A DNA stretch of 64,000 nt from Pseudomonas rhizoryzae (GCF_005250615.1 NZ_SULM01000001.1:434001-498000); one strand, 5' to 3'. Positions 16,950 through 26,248 are shown, counted from the stretch's first letter. Numbers and translations: made by a program. The notes: generated from the sequence alone by a model not told the origin.

Positions 16950-18266
16950 ATGGCCCAGGAATCCTCGACCGCCCCCGCGACGCTCAAACGCGCCATCACC
17001 CTGCCCATGCTGCTGTTCTTCATTCTCGGCGACGTGCTCGGCGCCGGCGTCTATGCCCTGGCGGGTACCATTGCCGGCCGCGTCGGGGGCGCGCTCTGGG
17101 CGCCGTTGCTGCTCGCCTTGCTGTTCGCCCTGCTCACGGCGGCGTCCTACGCCGAACTGGTGACCAAGTATCCCAAGGCGGGTGGGGCGGCGGTGTTCGC
17201 CGAGCGTGCCTTCGGCCGGCCCTGGCTGTCCTTCCTGGTGGGCTTCTCGATGCTGGCCGCCGGCGTCACCAGTGCCGCGGGGCTGGCAGTGGCCTTCGCC
17301 GGGGGTTATCTGCAGGCGCTGGTGCCCTGGTCGCCTGGCTGGGTTTGCCTGGGCTTCCTGCTGCTGGTGGGACTGCTCAATGCCCGGGGGATCAAGGAGT
17401 CGCTGTCGGTCAATCTGGTGCTGACGCTGATCGAATTGTCCGGCCTGGTGCTGGTCATCGTCGCCGCCGGCTGGTTTCTGCTGCAGGGGCGGGGCGATCC
17501 GGCGCGACTGCTGGAGGTCGATGCACCCTCGGCCAGCCTGGCCATCCTCAGCGCCGCCTTGCTGGCCTTCTATTCCTTCGTCGGCTTCGAGACCTCGGCC
17601 AACCTGGCCGAAGAGGTGCGCGATGTCAGCCGTGTCTATCCAAGGGCGCTGTTCGGCGCCTTGCTCATCGCCGGTGTCGTCTACCTGCTGGTGGGCGCCG
17701 GGGCGGCGTTGGTGCTGCCCCTCGACCAGCTCAAGACCTCGGGGGCGCCGTTGATGGATGTGCTGGGCGCCTCGGGCCTGGGCGTGCCGACCCGCCTGTT
17801 CGCCGTCATCGCCCTGATCGCGGTGGCCAACGGCACCCTGCTGACCCTGATCATGGCCAGCCGCCTGGCCTACGGCATGGCGCGCCAGGGCCTGTTGCCC
17901 GGCGTGCTCGGCTGGGTGCTGCCGCGGCGCCGTACGCCTGGCGTGGCCATCCTCGCCACCACCGCCGTGGCCATCGCCCTGAGCTTCACCAGCACCCTGG
18001 ACGTGCTGGCCGAAACCGTGGTGCTGCTCCTGCTGGTGGTGTTCATCAGCACCAACCTGGCGGTGCTGGTGCTCAAGCGCGAGAGTGTGGACCACCCGCA
18101 CTTCCGGGTGCACTGGATCTTTCCGGTGCTGGCCTTGGCTTCCTGCGCGCTGCTGGTGGCCCAGCAGGGCGGGGCGACCTGGCTGCGCGCCGGGCTGATG
18201 TTGCTGGTGGGCGGGGTGCTCTATGGGCTGACCCGGCTGGCCGGGACGCGCCCGGCCGAGGCCTGA
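16950..18266 (+). CDS. APC-superfamily amino acid/polyamine permease
   Basis: Inner-membrane permease of 438 residues with about 12 hydrophobic segments. The N-terminal helix signature ILGDVLGAGVYALAGTIAGRVGGALW is typical of the APC family substrate site, and the conserved FYSFVGFETSANLAEEV segment forms TM6. These carriers import amino acids, or organic amines, by proton symport or exchange. A ribosome site (AGGAG) lies 14 bp upstream of the ATG. It is a single gene convergent with the hybrid kinase, with 15 bp between stops. The substrate is not predictable from sequence. Confidence 0.88.
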   Translation: MAQESSTAPATLKRAITLPMLLFFILGDVLGAGVYALAGTIAGRVGGALWAPLLLALLFALLTAASYAELVTKYPKAGGAAVFAERAFGRPWLSFLVGFSMLAAGVTSAAGLAVAFAGGYLQALVPWSPGWVCLGFLLLVGLLNARGIKESLSVNLVLTLIELSGLVLVIVAAGWFLLQGRGDPARLLEVDAPSASLAILSAALLAFYSFVGFETSANLAEEVRDVSRVYPRALFGALLIAGVVYLLVGAGAALVLPLDQLKTSGAPLMDVLGASGLGVPTRLFAVIALIAVANGTLLTLIMASRLAYGMARQGLLPGVLGWVLPRRRTPGVAILATTAVAIALSFTSTLDVLAETVVLLLLVVFISTNLAVLVLKRESVDHPHFRVHWIFPVLALASCALLVAQQGGATWLRAGLMLLVGGVLYGLTRLAGTRPAEA

Positions 18267-18281
18267 GGCGCCCGGCCGGCG

Positions 18282-21200
18282 TCAGGAGGCGACCAGTTCA
18301 TAGAGGGTCTTCATGTCGGCGGGTTTGGTCAGGTGATGATCGAAGCCGGCCGCCAGGGCTTCGGCCTGGTCCTGGGGCTGGCCCCAGCCGGTCATGGCGA
18401 TCAGCTTGATCGCCCGGCCCGTGGTGGTCTGGCGGATCGCCCGCGCCAGTTGATAACCAGTCAGGCCCGGCATGCCGATATCGGAGATGACGATGTCGGG
18501 ACCGTAGCTGTGGAAGGCCTCCAGGGCTTGTTGGCCGTCATAGGCGATCCGTACCTGGTGGCCGTCCAGCTCCAGCAATTCAGCGATGGTATCGGCGATG
18601 TCCGGGTTATCGTCCGCCACCAGGATGCGCCGCTGGGCCGCTACCGCCGTTGCCGCTGCGGGCACCTCGGGCAGGGTCGCCGGCGGCGCGACGGTGATCG
18701 GCAGGGTCACGGTGAAACGGCTGCCCAGGCCGAGTCCCGCGCTTTGCGCTGTGATGTCGCCCCCCTGCAGCCGCGCCAGCTCGCGCGACAGCGCCAGGCC
18801 GATGCCCAGTCCCGCCGCGCGTTCCGCCTGGCGCGGATCGATCTGGCCGAACATCTGGAACAGCGCATCCAGGCGATCCGCCGCGATGCCGATGCCGTTG
18901 TCGGTGATCACCACCCGTACCTCGTCGTCCGCCGCCTCCACGGTCAGGGCGATCCGCCCGCCCGGTGGTGTATAGCGGGCCGCATTGCCCAGCAGATTGA
19001 GGAAGATCTGCTCCAGGCGTAAGGGGTCGGCATACAGCCAGAGCGGCGCCGTGGGCAGGTGCAGCTCGAAGGCATGGCCCTTGTCCTGCATCAGCACCTG
19101 CGCCGCGTCGGCCGCCGAGTCGAGCACGGATTGCAGGGTGACGAAGGCGTGGTGCAGGGTGATCCGGCCAAAGGTGATGCGGGAGATATCCAGCAGGTCG
19201 TTGAGCAGCGCGCCCATGCGCTCCACCTGCCGTTCGATGGTCTGGCAACTGCGTTGCTGCTGTGCGGGCGAGACCTCCGGCGCGGCGATCAGCGCCGCCG
19301 CGTGGCGAATGGGCGCCAGGGGATTGCGCAGTTCGTGGGCCAGGACGGCGAGGAATTCGTCCTTTTGCCGGTCGGCGTCGCGCAACAGCTTTTCCTGGTG
19401 CTTGCGCTCGCTGATGTCCTGGAACCAGACCGCGACGTTGCCATCGAAGGGCGTCGCGCTGACCTCCAGCCAGTGCCGGGCGCCGGCGGCATCCGGCCCC
19501 TGCAATTCCGCCGACCAGGCGCCTTCGCTGCCGCTGTGCTCCTGGCAGAGCTGGAGGATACGGGCGCTGGCCCACTCCAGCGTGGCGGTCGCCTCGGGCC
19601 GGGCATTCGCCGTCACCCCCAGCGTCGTCGCGCCGATGGGGTTGAGATAGTCCCAGGCGAAGGCCCCTTCGGCCTTGGGCACGGCGATACCGAAGCACAC
19701 CAGCGAACTTTCCAGCGCCACGTGCAGGCGCCGTTGCGAGCGCAGCGCCGCCTCCTGGATACGGGCCCGGTCGATCACCAGCACCGCCTTGGAGGCGCAG
19801 AGATCGGCCAGGCGTTGCTCCCGTGCCGTGGGTTCGCGCGGCTCCGGCAACTGGATCGTCACGGCGCCGAGAGTGCCGTGCAGGGTGCTGCGCAAGGGCA
19901 CGGCATGCAGGGCGGCGAAGCCTTCGCCTCGGCCGATGGCGGCCAGTGCGGCGAAGTCCGCCGAGGTTCCGAGATCACCGACCAGGACGCGGTCATGGGT
20001 GCGGATGGCGACGTCGCAGGCGCTTTCCTCGGGCCTGAGGGCAGCTAGCCGCTCCCGGGCCTCGGCCGAGAAACCGGCGGCGAAATACAGCTGGGCCTGC
20101 TGGGCGTCGTCCAGTAGCGACAGGCAGCCGAAGGGCGTCTGGTGGAAGCGGCAGAGCACCTCGAGGATCTCCTGCAGCTGTTGCGGCAGGGACGGCAGTT
20201 GTAGCAGCCGGTGATTCAAGCGTTGCAGGATCTCCAGGTCGGCGACCTGGAGCCTCAGCTCCTCCTGGCTCCGCTGTAGGCCGTGCAGGTAGTCGTCACG
20301 CTCTTCTTCGGTGAGGCGGCGCGCTTCGGCCGCGGCCAGCAGTGCCTCGCCTACCTGTTGGATCTCCAGCACATCGCTGGTCGGCAGTACCGGTTGCTGC
20401 CGCTGGCCGAAGGCCTGGGCCGCTTCCTGGAGCGCCTGCACCGGCCGGCTGATGCGTCGCGACAGGACCAGGGCGACCGTCCAGGCGAAGGCCACCGAAA
20501 GGATCAGGCCGCCGCCGTAGAGGGCGAAGGAGCGGGTGGCCGCCGCCGACATCTCGGCGGTGGGAATGCCGGTGGTAACCGTCCAACCGGACTCGGGCAG
20601 GCGGACGAAGGCCGCGTAGACCTCTTGACCTTCACGGGCCTGGGCCACGCCGATGCCTTCATCGCCGGGTTGCGCCAGCAGCTTGGCCAGTTCTGGCAGG
20701 GCCGGTTTGCCCAGGGTTTCCTCGTGCAACGTGGTACGGGCGATCCGCAAGCCATTGCGATCGAACACCGAGCCGACCCAGTGCTCGGGCAGGGTGCGGG
20801 TCAGGCGCGCCGCACGGATGCTGTCCGGCGTCATCACGGCGGTCAGCACGAAGCTCACCTGGCCGTTGCGCAGTACCGGTACCCGAACCGGAAAGGCCAG
20901 CAGCCCGGTAGGGCCTTTGGCCAGTTGCCCGACCACCGGCCGGCGCTGGGCGATCACCTCGGCGAAACTCGCCGGTTCGGCCAGGGGACCGCCCGGCGCC
21001 TGCCCCTGGGTGGACATCCGTCGCACGATCTGCCCATCGGGCGTGGCGAGCAAGATCGTCCGCCAACCCGGTACCAGCGGCAGTACCCGCCCGACCAGGG
21101 TGGCGAAATCGTCCAGGTTCCCGGCCAGCAGCAAGGGCGACTGGGCGAGCGCCTGCAGGATGGTCACGGCGCGGCGCAATTCGCTTTCGATGGTGGTGGC

Positions 21201-21377
21201 CGCCTGGCGGCTGGACTCCAGCGCTCGTTGTTCGGCTTCGTGTTGCTGATGATGCACCAGCAGCCAAAGGCCCAGCCCGGCGACCAGGGCCAGGGGAACG
21301 ATCCCGGCGAAGGCGATCGCCAGCAGGCGGTTGCGCAGAGGGATCAGGCGCGCGGGGGGATTGGTCGACGGCGACAT
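18282..21377 (-). CDS. Hybrid sensor histidine kinase (dCACHE-HAMP-GAF-PAS-HisKA-HATPase-REC)
   Basis: A 1031-residue hybrid kinase. From the N-terminus (rough positions): TM1 17-42, a periplasmic double-Cache-like domain 45-285, TM2 about 290-312, HAMP, a GAF domain 400-550 and a PAS-like segment ending DISERKHQEKLL. The HisKA box VLAHELRNPLAPIRHAA and an ATPase domain (NLLGNAARYTPPGGRI, DNGIGIAADRLDALF) follow. A C-terminal receiver ends the protein, with its acidic pair in VADDNPD and phosphoacceptor in VISDIGMPG. I choose the start at 21377, where MSPSTNPP precedes TM1 and GAGG lies upstream; a 15-codon longer frame exists. No separate output protein is nearby, so it may signal through a phosphotransfer protein or its own receiver. 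A chemoreceptor remnant lies upstream. Confidence 0.9.
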   Translation of the reverse strand: MSPSTNPPARLIPLRNRLLAIAFAGIVPLALVAGLGLWLLVHHQQHEAEQRALESSRQAATTIESELRRAVTILQALAQSPLLLAGNLDDFATLVGRVLPLVPGWRTILLATPDGQIVRRMSTQGQAPGGPLAEPASFAEVIAQRRPVVGQLAKGPTGLLAFPVRVPVLRNGQVSFVLTAVMTPDSIRAARLTRTLPEHWVGSVFDRNGLRIARTTLHEETLGKPALPELAKLLAQPGDEGIGVAQAREGQEVYAAFVRLPESGWTVTTGIPTAEMSAAATRSFALYGGGLILSVAFAWTVALVLSRRISRPVQALQEAAQAFGQRQQPVLPTSDVLEIQQVGEALLAAAEARRLTEEERDDYLHGLQRSQEELRLQVADLEILQRLNHRLLQLPSLPQQLQEILEVLCRFHQTPFGCLSLLDDAQQAQLYFAAGFSAEARERLAALRPEESACDVAIRTHDRVLVGDLGTSADFAALAAIGRGEGFAALHAVPLRSTLHGTLGAVTIQLPEPREPTAREQRLADLCASKAVLVIDRARIQEAALRSQRRLHVALESSLVCFGIAVPKAEGAFAWDYLNPIGATTLGVTANARPEATATLEWASARILQLCQEHSGSEGAWSAELQGPDAAGARHWLEVSATPFDGNVAVWFQDISERKHQEKLLRDADRQKDEFLAVLAHELRNPLAPIRHAAALIAAPEVSPAQQQRSCQTIERQVERMGALLNDLLDISRITFGRITLHHAFVTLQSVLDSAADAAQVLMQDKGHAFELHLPTAPLWLYADPLRLEQIFLNLLGNAARYTPPGGRIALTVEAADDEVRVVITDNGIGIAADRLDALFQMFGQIDPRQAERAAGLGIGLALSRELARLQGGDITAQSAGLGLGSRFTVTLPITVAPPATLPEVPAAATAVAAQRRILVADDNPDIADTIAELLELDGHQVRIAYDGQQALEAFHSYGPDIVISDIGMPGLTGYQLARAIRQTTTGRAIKLIAMTGWGQPQDQAEALAAGFDHHLTKPADMKTLYELVAS

Positions 21378-21529
21378 GTCGGCCTCAGTGGCGGAAAGTT
21401 TGGATTCTAGCCGGATACCCAAGGGTCGTTCGTCGAAAAAACGTTGCCTTCGCGAGAGCGGTAAATACCCCTGGAGCCCGCGCCCGCTCTAGGTTGCGAC
21501 TGTAAACGAAGCGCCCGTTCATCGGCGAT

Positions 21530-21850
21530 GAATGGGCGGTTCAACGCCACTTTGGAAGGCGCCATGCAGGCCAGGCAGCGCAGTCGCGACGACGCGAACG
21601 CCACCCTGAAGATCACCCGCGACCCCGGGACGGTGCTGGCGGGGATCGCTCGATCACCGAGATCAACTTCCTCATCGACATCGCTGCGGAGGAACAGGGG
21701 CAGGTCGCCCGTTCGATGGATCTCAACCTGGTGAGCCTTCGCGACCTATCGATCCAGATCTCCGCCGGTGCCCATCAGAGCACCGCGGCGGCCCACGAGG
21801 TGTCGCGCCTGGCGGCAGTTCCCGGTTTCGGCCGCCGACGAGTGGTACCT
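21530..21850 (+). pseudogene. Methyl-accepting chemotaxis protein, C-terminal remnant with a frameshift
   Basis: Two reading frames together spell the tail of an MCP signalling domain. The first (about 21560-21660) reads AMQARQRSRDDANATLKITRDPGTVLAGI. After a frame change near 21650 the sequence continues as ITEINFLIDIAAEEQGQVARS, then LNLVSLRDLSIQISAGAHQSTAAAHEVSRLAA. This matches the usual MCP C-terminus (ITEIN, AAEEQ, AGAxQTS). No start codon, ligand domain or membrane segment remains. It is the decayed end of a chemoreceptor whose body has been deleted. Confidence 0.75.
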
Positions 21851-21975
21851 CCGGGAGTCCCTCGGCGTTGACGTCCGCAAGCGGGACGGTCCCGGTGGGC
21901 GCGGGCGCCAGGGTGGAACCAAGCCCGGTCCGCTGGGCCGAACGCTGTGATCATCAGCTGCCAGATGTGCCCCTT

Positions 21976-23448
21976 ATGCAGACCACTACAAGAGCCGTTA
22001 CCGGCCAGTACCAGGCGCCCACGCCCGTCACCTTCGAGCCTGCCAAGTCGCTCTACGCCGAGTTGCTGGTACCTCAGCCCAGCGCCGCCGCACGGGAGCG
22101 GGCAGGCCACTACCTCGCCGATCAGTTGCAGCTCGTGAGTCCTCTCGCGGCCGATCTGCCGGAAGACCCCGAGAGCCTGGAAGCCTGGATGCTGGAGAAC
22201 ACCGCTCGGGTCGGCGCCCAGTACCGCGACTACCTGGCCGCGCGCAAGGCCGGTGCCCCGCGGCGTTACTTCGGCAGCAAGGCCCAGGCGCTGTACTTCC
22301 TGAGGGGCGTCGCACCCACCAAGCTGGTGGATGGTGCCTGGCTCTATGGCACGCTCGCCCACTGGGACGACCTACGCTATCGCGCGGCCATCCAGATCTA
22401 CCTGGAAGAGCTGGGCGATGGCCAGCCGGACAAGAATCACGTGGTGCTCTATCGCAAGCTGCTGGCCAACCACGGCTGCGAGGACCTGTCGCCACTGAGC
22501 GACGATCACTATGTGCAGGGTGCCATCCAACTGGCGCTGGCCCACCACGCTGATCGCTACCTGCCCGAGGTGCTCGGCTTCAACCTGGGTTACGAGCAAC
22601 TGCCGCTGCACCTGTTGATCACGGCCTACGAACTCAACGAGCTAGGCATCGATCCCTACTACTTCACCCTGCACGTAACGGTGGATAACGCCGGCACCGG
22701 CCATGCGCGCAAGGCGCTGCAGGCGGTGCACGACGCCATGCCGGCCGACGGCCGCGCAGCCTTCTATCGGCGAGTGGTGCAGGGTTACCTGCTCAACGAA
22801 CTGGGTGCCAGCACTACATCGGTGATCGAAAGCTTCGATCTGGAGCAGGCGGTGATCGAGGTCCTGGCGGAAAAGAGCAGCGTCGGCCGCTACGTGCACT
22901 CCGATTACTGCCGGATTGGCGGGCGCAGCGTCAGCGACTGGCTAGGCGATCCGGCGCAGATCCCCGACTTCCTCCAGGTGATGCAGGAGCAGGGCTGGAT
23001 CAAGCGTCACCAAGACCCCACCAACAGCCGCTTCTGGCGCCTGATTCAGGGCGAGCGCGCGGAGATGTTCGGCGTTTTCACCGCCTATGAGCAGCAGCTG
23101 ATCCATGACTGGATCGCCGGTGACTTCATCCATAGCGGCGCCAAGCAGCGCACCGCTGCCGAGCGCGTCGCGGTAGTGCCGCGCCGCGAGATCAGCTTTC
23201 GTGCCCGCCAGCGGCAGCAGGAACGGCTGTGTCCGGCGCTGGCGACGGAGCAGGGCATGGCGGCCAACGCCGCGAGCGCCCAGGCGAGTGACTGCGATAG
23301 GGACGAGGCGGCCCTGCAGCAACGCCTGGCCAGCCAGCCCAGTCGTGCCGCTGCCATGGCTCTGCTGGTCGAGCAGCTGTCGCCAGCCCGTCACCACAGC
23401 CGCGCCGGCCTGCTGGCGACGCGGCTATTCGTCGACCTGCTTGGCTAA
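21976..23448 (+). CDS. Iron-containing redox enzyme family protein (heme-oxygenase-like diiron fold)
   Basis: A 490-residue protein with a heme-oxygenase-like (HDO/PqqC-type) helical domain in the middle. Candidate metal ligands are Glu144/Glu145 and His155 (YLEELGDGQPDKNH), and His233, Asp237 and His243 (YFTLHVTVDNAGTGH), the E-x-H and H-xxx-D-xxxxx-H pattern of diiron members of this fold. Known relatives do radical or oxygenative chemistry on fatty acids, amino acids or cofactor precursors. The substrate here is unknown. I start at ATG 21976 because the upstream in-frame stretch overlaps intergenic and MCP-remnant DNA. The C-terminal 120 residues lack a recognised domain. An intrinsic terminator follows, so it is transcribed apart from the methyltransferase gene. 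Confidence 0.78.
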   Translation: MQTTTRAVTGQYQAPTPVTFEPAKSLYAELLVPQPSAAARERAGHYLADQLQLVSPLAADLPEDPESLEAWMLENTARVGAQYRDYLAARKAGAPRRYFGSKAQALYFLRGVAPTKLVDGAWLYGTLAHWDDLRYRAAIQIYLEELGDGQPDKNHVVLYRKLLANHGCEDLSPLSDDHYVQGAIQLALAHHADRYLPEVLGFNLGYEQLPLHLLITAYELNELGIDPYYFTLHVTVDNAGTGHARKALQAVHDAMPADGRAAFYRRVVQGYLLNELGASTTSVIESFDLEQAVIEVLAEKSSVGRYVHSDYCRIGGRSVSDWLGDPAQIPDFLQVMQEQGWIKRHQDPTNSRFWRLIQGERAEMFGVFTAYEQQLIHDWIAGDFIHSGAKQRTAAERVAVVPRREISFRARQRQQERLCPALATEQGMAANAASAQASDCDRDEAALQQRLASQPSRAAAMALLVEQLSPARHHSRAGLLATRLFVDLLG

Positions 23449-23459
23449 GACCCAATACA

Positions 23460-23480
23460 GGACCCGCGAGGGTCCTTTTT
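23460..23480 (+). terminator. Intrinsic terminator after the iron-containing redox enzyme gene
   Basis: GGACCC and GGGTCC arms with a GCGA tetraloop are followed by five T residues. It starts 12 bp after the stop codon at 23448 and ends 29 bp before the methyltransferase start. Confidence 0.85.
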
Positions 23481-23509
23481 CATTTCGATTGCCATTCAAG
23501 GATCTGCCC

Positions 23510-24481
23510 GTGACGGCCATGGAATATCCCGAACGTACCGCTGCTACCCCCGATCCCGCCGCGGCGCTGAAACTGCTGATCGAAACGCTGCGTGCAGCGG
23601 ACTATCAGTTCATCACCCCGACCCCCGCGTCCCATGCGCGGGTCAACGCCCGTCCCGGCAATGCCTGGGCGCGGGACCTGCAAGGGATCTTCGGCTGGAG
23701 TCGGCCGTTCTCCGCCGAGCTGCTGCCGGAAGCCCTCATCGAGGCCCTGGCGGCGGCCGAGCTGCTGACCCCTGTGCCCGGCGGCTGGCGCAGCCGGGTG
23801 CGGATATCCAGTCTGGCTGACCAGCTGTTCGTGCATTCCGCCTATCCCACCGACGAGACCGATGCGGTGTTCTTCGGCCCCGACACCTACCGCTATGCCA
23901 ACGCCCTGGAAGCCCAGCTGCGCCATGACACCGGTGCCATCCGCCGGGCGGTGGACATCGGCAGCGGCGCCGGCCCCGGCGCCATCCTGGTGGCCCTGGC
24001 GCGGCCCGACGCCGAGGTGCTGGCGGTGGACATCAACGAGCGCGCCCTGGCCCTGACCCGGATCAACGCCGAGCTGGCCGGGGCCGCCAACGTCAGGGCG
24101 GGCTACAGCGATCTGCTCAAGGACGTGGATGGCGACTTCGACTTCATCCTCTCCAATCCGCCCTATCTGGTCGACCCGGGCGAGCGTGCTTATCGCCATG
24201 GCGGCGGCCCGCTGGGTGCCGGGCTATCACTTGCGATCCTGGAGACCGCGCTGGAGCGGCTGGCGCCGGGCGGCACCCTGTTGCTCTACACCGGGGTGGC
24301 CATGGTCGAGGGGCGCGATCCCTTTCTGGCGGAGGTCCAGACGCGCCTGGCCGATAGCGCCTTCGCCTGGCGCTATCGTGAGCTGGACCCGGACGTTTTT
24401 GGCGAAGAGCTGGAGGCGGGCGTCTACGCCCATACCGACCGCATCGCGGCGGTCGTCTTGACGGTGACACGACCGAACTGA
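23510..24481 (+). CDS. Class I SAM-dependent methyltransferase, PrmC/HemK-like
   Basis: A 323-residue methyltransferase. The N-terminal 130 residues resemble the helical substrate-recognition part of HemK/PrmC-type enzymes. The Rossmann domain then begins with the SAM motif AVDIGSGAGPGAILVAL (about 143-159), followed by VLAVDINERALAL, and has the diagnostic N/Q-methyltransferase motif SNPPYLVDPG. Such enzymes methylate an amide or amine nitrogen. The true PrmC normally lies beside prfA and is shorter, so this is a paralogue with another target. Start: GTG 23510 has AAGGAT at good spacing; ATG 23519 is the alternative. It follows the iron-containing redox enzyme gene after a terminator. Confidence 0.82.
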   Translation: MTAMEYPERTAATPDPAAALKLLIETLRAADYQFITPTPASHARVNARPGNAWARDLQGIFGWSRPFSAELLPEALIEALAAAELLTPVPGGWRSRVRISSLADQLFVHSAYPTDETDAVFFGPDTYRYANALEAQLRHDTGAIRRAVDIGSGAGPGAILVALARPDAEVLAVDINERALALTRINAELAGAANVRAGYSDLLKDVDGDFDFILSNPPYLVDPGERAYRHGGGPLGAGLSLAILETALERLAPGGTLLLYTGVAMVEGRDPFLAEVQTRLADSAFAWRYRELDPDVFGEELEAGVYAHTDRIAAVVLTVTRPN

Positions 24482-24542
24482 CGTCACTCAAGGAGCGCTA
24501 CACTGGCGGGCGGAACCTCTTCGTCTAGCCTAGGAGCCTGCC

Positions 24543-25121
24543 ATGCAACTGCTGCTGAACCAGACCTCGCCCTACGCCCGCGCCGCGCGTGTCACCGCCC
24601 TGGAAGCCGGTTTCGGCGCGCGCCTGGAGCTGGTGTGGAGCGACCCTTGGAACGAGGACGCGCGACTGCTGGCGGCCAACCCGGCGAACAAGGTGCCCGT
24701 GTTGATCACCGACGAGGGCATCGCCCTCAGCGAAACCCTGCTGATCTGCCTCCATCTGCACCAGCTGGCGGGCGGCAGTGCGCTGGCGGCCGAGCGACTG
24801 CAACTGGCCGGCCTGGGGCAGGGCCTGATCGACGCCACCTTCGCTACCGTGATCGGGCGTAAGCATGGCGGCGCGGCCCAGGATGACTCGGTGCTGGGTG
24901 CCCGTCGGCTGGCGGCCATCGACCGGCTCCTGGAGCGCCTGGAGGCAACCGCAACGCTGGACGAGGAGCGCCTGGACTTCGGCCATTACCTGGCAGCAGT
25001 CGGCCTGGACTATCTGAACTTCCGCCTGCCGGAAATCGACTGGTCCGCTCGCGCGCGGCTAGTGGCCTTCCATCAGCGCCTCACGGCGCGACCCAGTTTC
25101 ACCGCGACGACCTTCCAGTAA
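24543..25121 (+). CDS. Glutathione S-transferase family protein
   Basis: A 192-residue protein. The thioredoxin-like N-terminal domain (1-75) carries the TSPYARAARV glutathione-site region, the cis-proline NPANKVPVL and the LSETLLI segment. An all-helical C-terminal domain follows. It resembles YibF-type bacterial GSTs; the usual E/D-S pair is E-T here. The expected activity is glutathione conjugation or thiol transfer, but no substrate can be named. It lies 61 bp after the methyltransferase gene in the same direction and may be co-transcribed. Confidence 0.85.
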   Translation: MQLLLNQTSPYARAARVTALEAGFGARLELVWSDPWNEDARLLAANPANKVPVLITDEGIALSETLLICLHLHQLAGGSALAAERLQLAGLGQGLIDATFATVIGRKHGGAAQDDSVLGARRLAAIDRLLERLEATATLDEERLDFGHYLAAVGLDYLNFRLPEIDWSARARLVAFHQRLTARPSFTATTFQ

Positions 25122-25134
25122 GTCAGTGAAAAGC

Positions 25135-25165
25135 CCCACGCGGCGGCCCCCGCCGGCCGCGTGGG
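25135..25165. terminator. GC-rich hairpin between convergent GST and bdhA genes
   Basis: A perfect 10-bp stem, CCCACGCGGC with GCCGCGTGGG, around an 11-nt loop, in the 50-bp space between the two stops. There is no long T run on either strand, so it may be a bidirectional rather than classical terminator. Confidence 0.6.
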
Positions 25166-25171
25166 AAAGCC

Positions 25172-26236
25172 CTAGAGCTCAATGAGGATCTTCAGTTGGG
25201 TCCCGCCCTTGTCGAGCAGCGCGTCGAAGCCCTGTTCCACCACCTCGTCCAGGGCGATATGGCGGGTGACGACCTTCTCCGCCGGTAGCTGCCCGCTGGC
25301 GATGAGCGCGGCTACCTGGGGCCACATCAGCGTCGAGTAGCACCAGGAACCGCGCAGGTCGACGTCCTTGTAGGTGAGGGTGAAGCCATCCAGCGCTGGC
25401 GGCTTGCCCTGCATCCCCACCTGGACCACCACGCCCTGGCGGCGCACAGCCTCCAGGCATAGCCCCAGCGGCGCCTCGGCGCCCACGCATTCGAAGGCCA
25501 CATCCACCCCCACGCCACCGGCGGTGTGGGCGCGCACCTCGCGCAGCACGTCGCTGCTGCCGGGATTCAGGGTGATAAGGCCGTCCACCAGGCGATGGGC
25601 CATTTCCAGGCGGTTGTCGTTGAGATCCACCAGGAAGATGCGGGTCGCCCCGGCGGCGCGGGCGGCCAGCACCTGCAACTGGCCGATGGGTCCGGCACCG
25701 GCCACCAGCACGCTGTCGCCGGGTTTCACTCCGCCCCTGTGGGTGGCGTAGACGGCGACCGCCGTGGGCTCGATCAGCGCCGCATGTTCGGTGCTGAGGT
25801 CGTCCGGCATGGGGATGGCGTTGTAGTCCTCCACCAGGGAGTATTCGGCCATGCCGCCCCAAGGATGCGACAGGCCGATGATCGCCAGCTGCTCGCTGAG
25901 CTGGTACTGGCCGCGGCGGCCGTAATAGTCGTCCCGCGGCGAGACCATGGGCTGGATGGACACCCGGTCGCCGGGCTTGACGGAGGTCACCTGGCTGCCC
26001 ACGGCCTCCACCACGCCGGAATACTCGTGGCCGAGGATCTGGGGCACCTGGCCGCCGGTATAGCTATGGGGTTCGGTGGGGATGAAGATGGGGCCGCCGA
26101 CATACTCGTGCAGATCGGTACCGCAGATGCCGCAGAACTGGTTTTTCACCAGCACCTGGCTCGGACCCGGCGCGCCGGGCGGCGGGACGTCTTCCACCCG
26201 GATATCGCGGGCGGCATGGAAACGAGCAGCTTTCAT
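25172..26236 (-). CDS. bdhA: (R,R)-2,3-butanediol dehydrogenase, zinc MDR type
   Basis: Medium-chain zinc alcohol dehydrogenase of 354 residues that oxidises 2,3-butanediol to acetoin with NAD. It shows the catalytic-zinc motif FCGICGTDLHEY, GHEYSGVV with the second ligand His, EPTAVAVYATHRG and the nucleotide fold VLVAGAGPIGQLQVL. The family match to the butanediol dehydrogenases of Pseudomonas and Bacillus aco regions is strong. It is the last gene of the aco operon, 12 bp after acoC, and makes the acetoin that the dehydrogenase complex cleaves. Confidence 0.92.
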   Translation of the reverse strand: MKAARFHAARDIRVEDVPPPGAPGPSQVLVKNQFCGICGTDLHEYVGGPIFIPTEPHSYTGGQVPQILGHEYSGVVEAVGSQVTSVKPGDRVSIQPMVSPRDDYYGRRGQYQLSEQLAIIGLSHPWGGMAEYSLVEDYNAIPMPDDLSTEHAALIEPTAVAVYATHRGGVKPGDSVLVAGAGPIGQLQVLAARAAGATRIFLVDLNDNRLEMAHRLVDGLITLNPGSSDVLREVRAHTAGGVGVDVAFECVGAEAPLGLCLEAVRRQGVVVQVGMQGKPPALDGFTLTYKDVDLRGSWCYSTLMWPQVAALIASGQLPAEKVVTRHIALDEVVEQGFDALLDKGGTQLKILIEL

Positions 26237-26248
26237 GATGAGACTCCT

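Noticed and set aside
16671-18113. 480-residue minus-strand frame opposite the APC permease
   Set aside because: Low-complexity composition (Gln, Gly, Arg, His) and no ribosome site. The plus-strand permease has a full family match.
18607-19698. 363-residue alternative frame within the hybrid kinase gene
   Set aside because: Same strand, shifted frame, Arg/Gly/Ala/Pro-rich. The kinase frame carries all motifs without a break.
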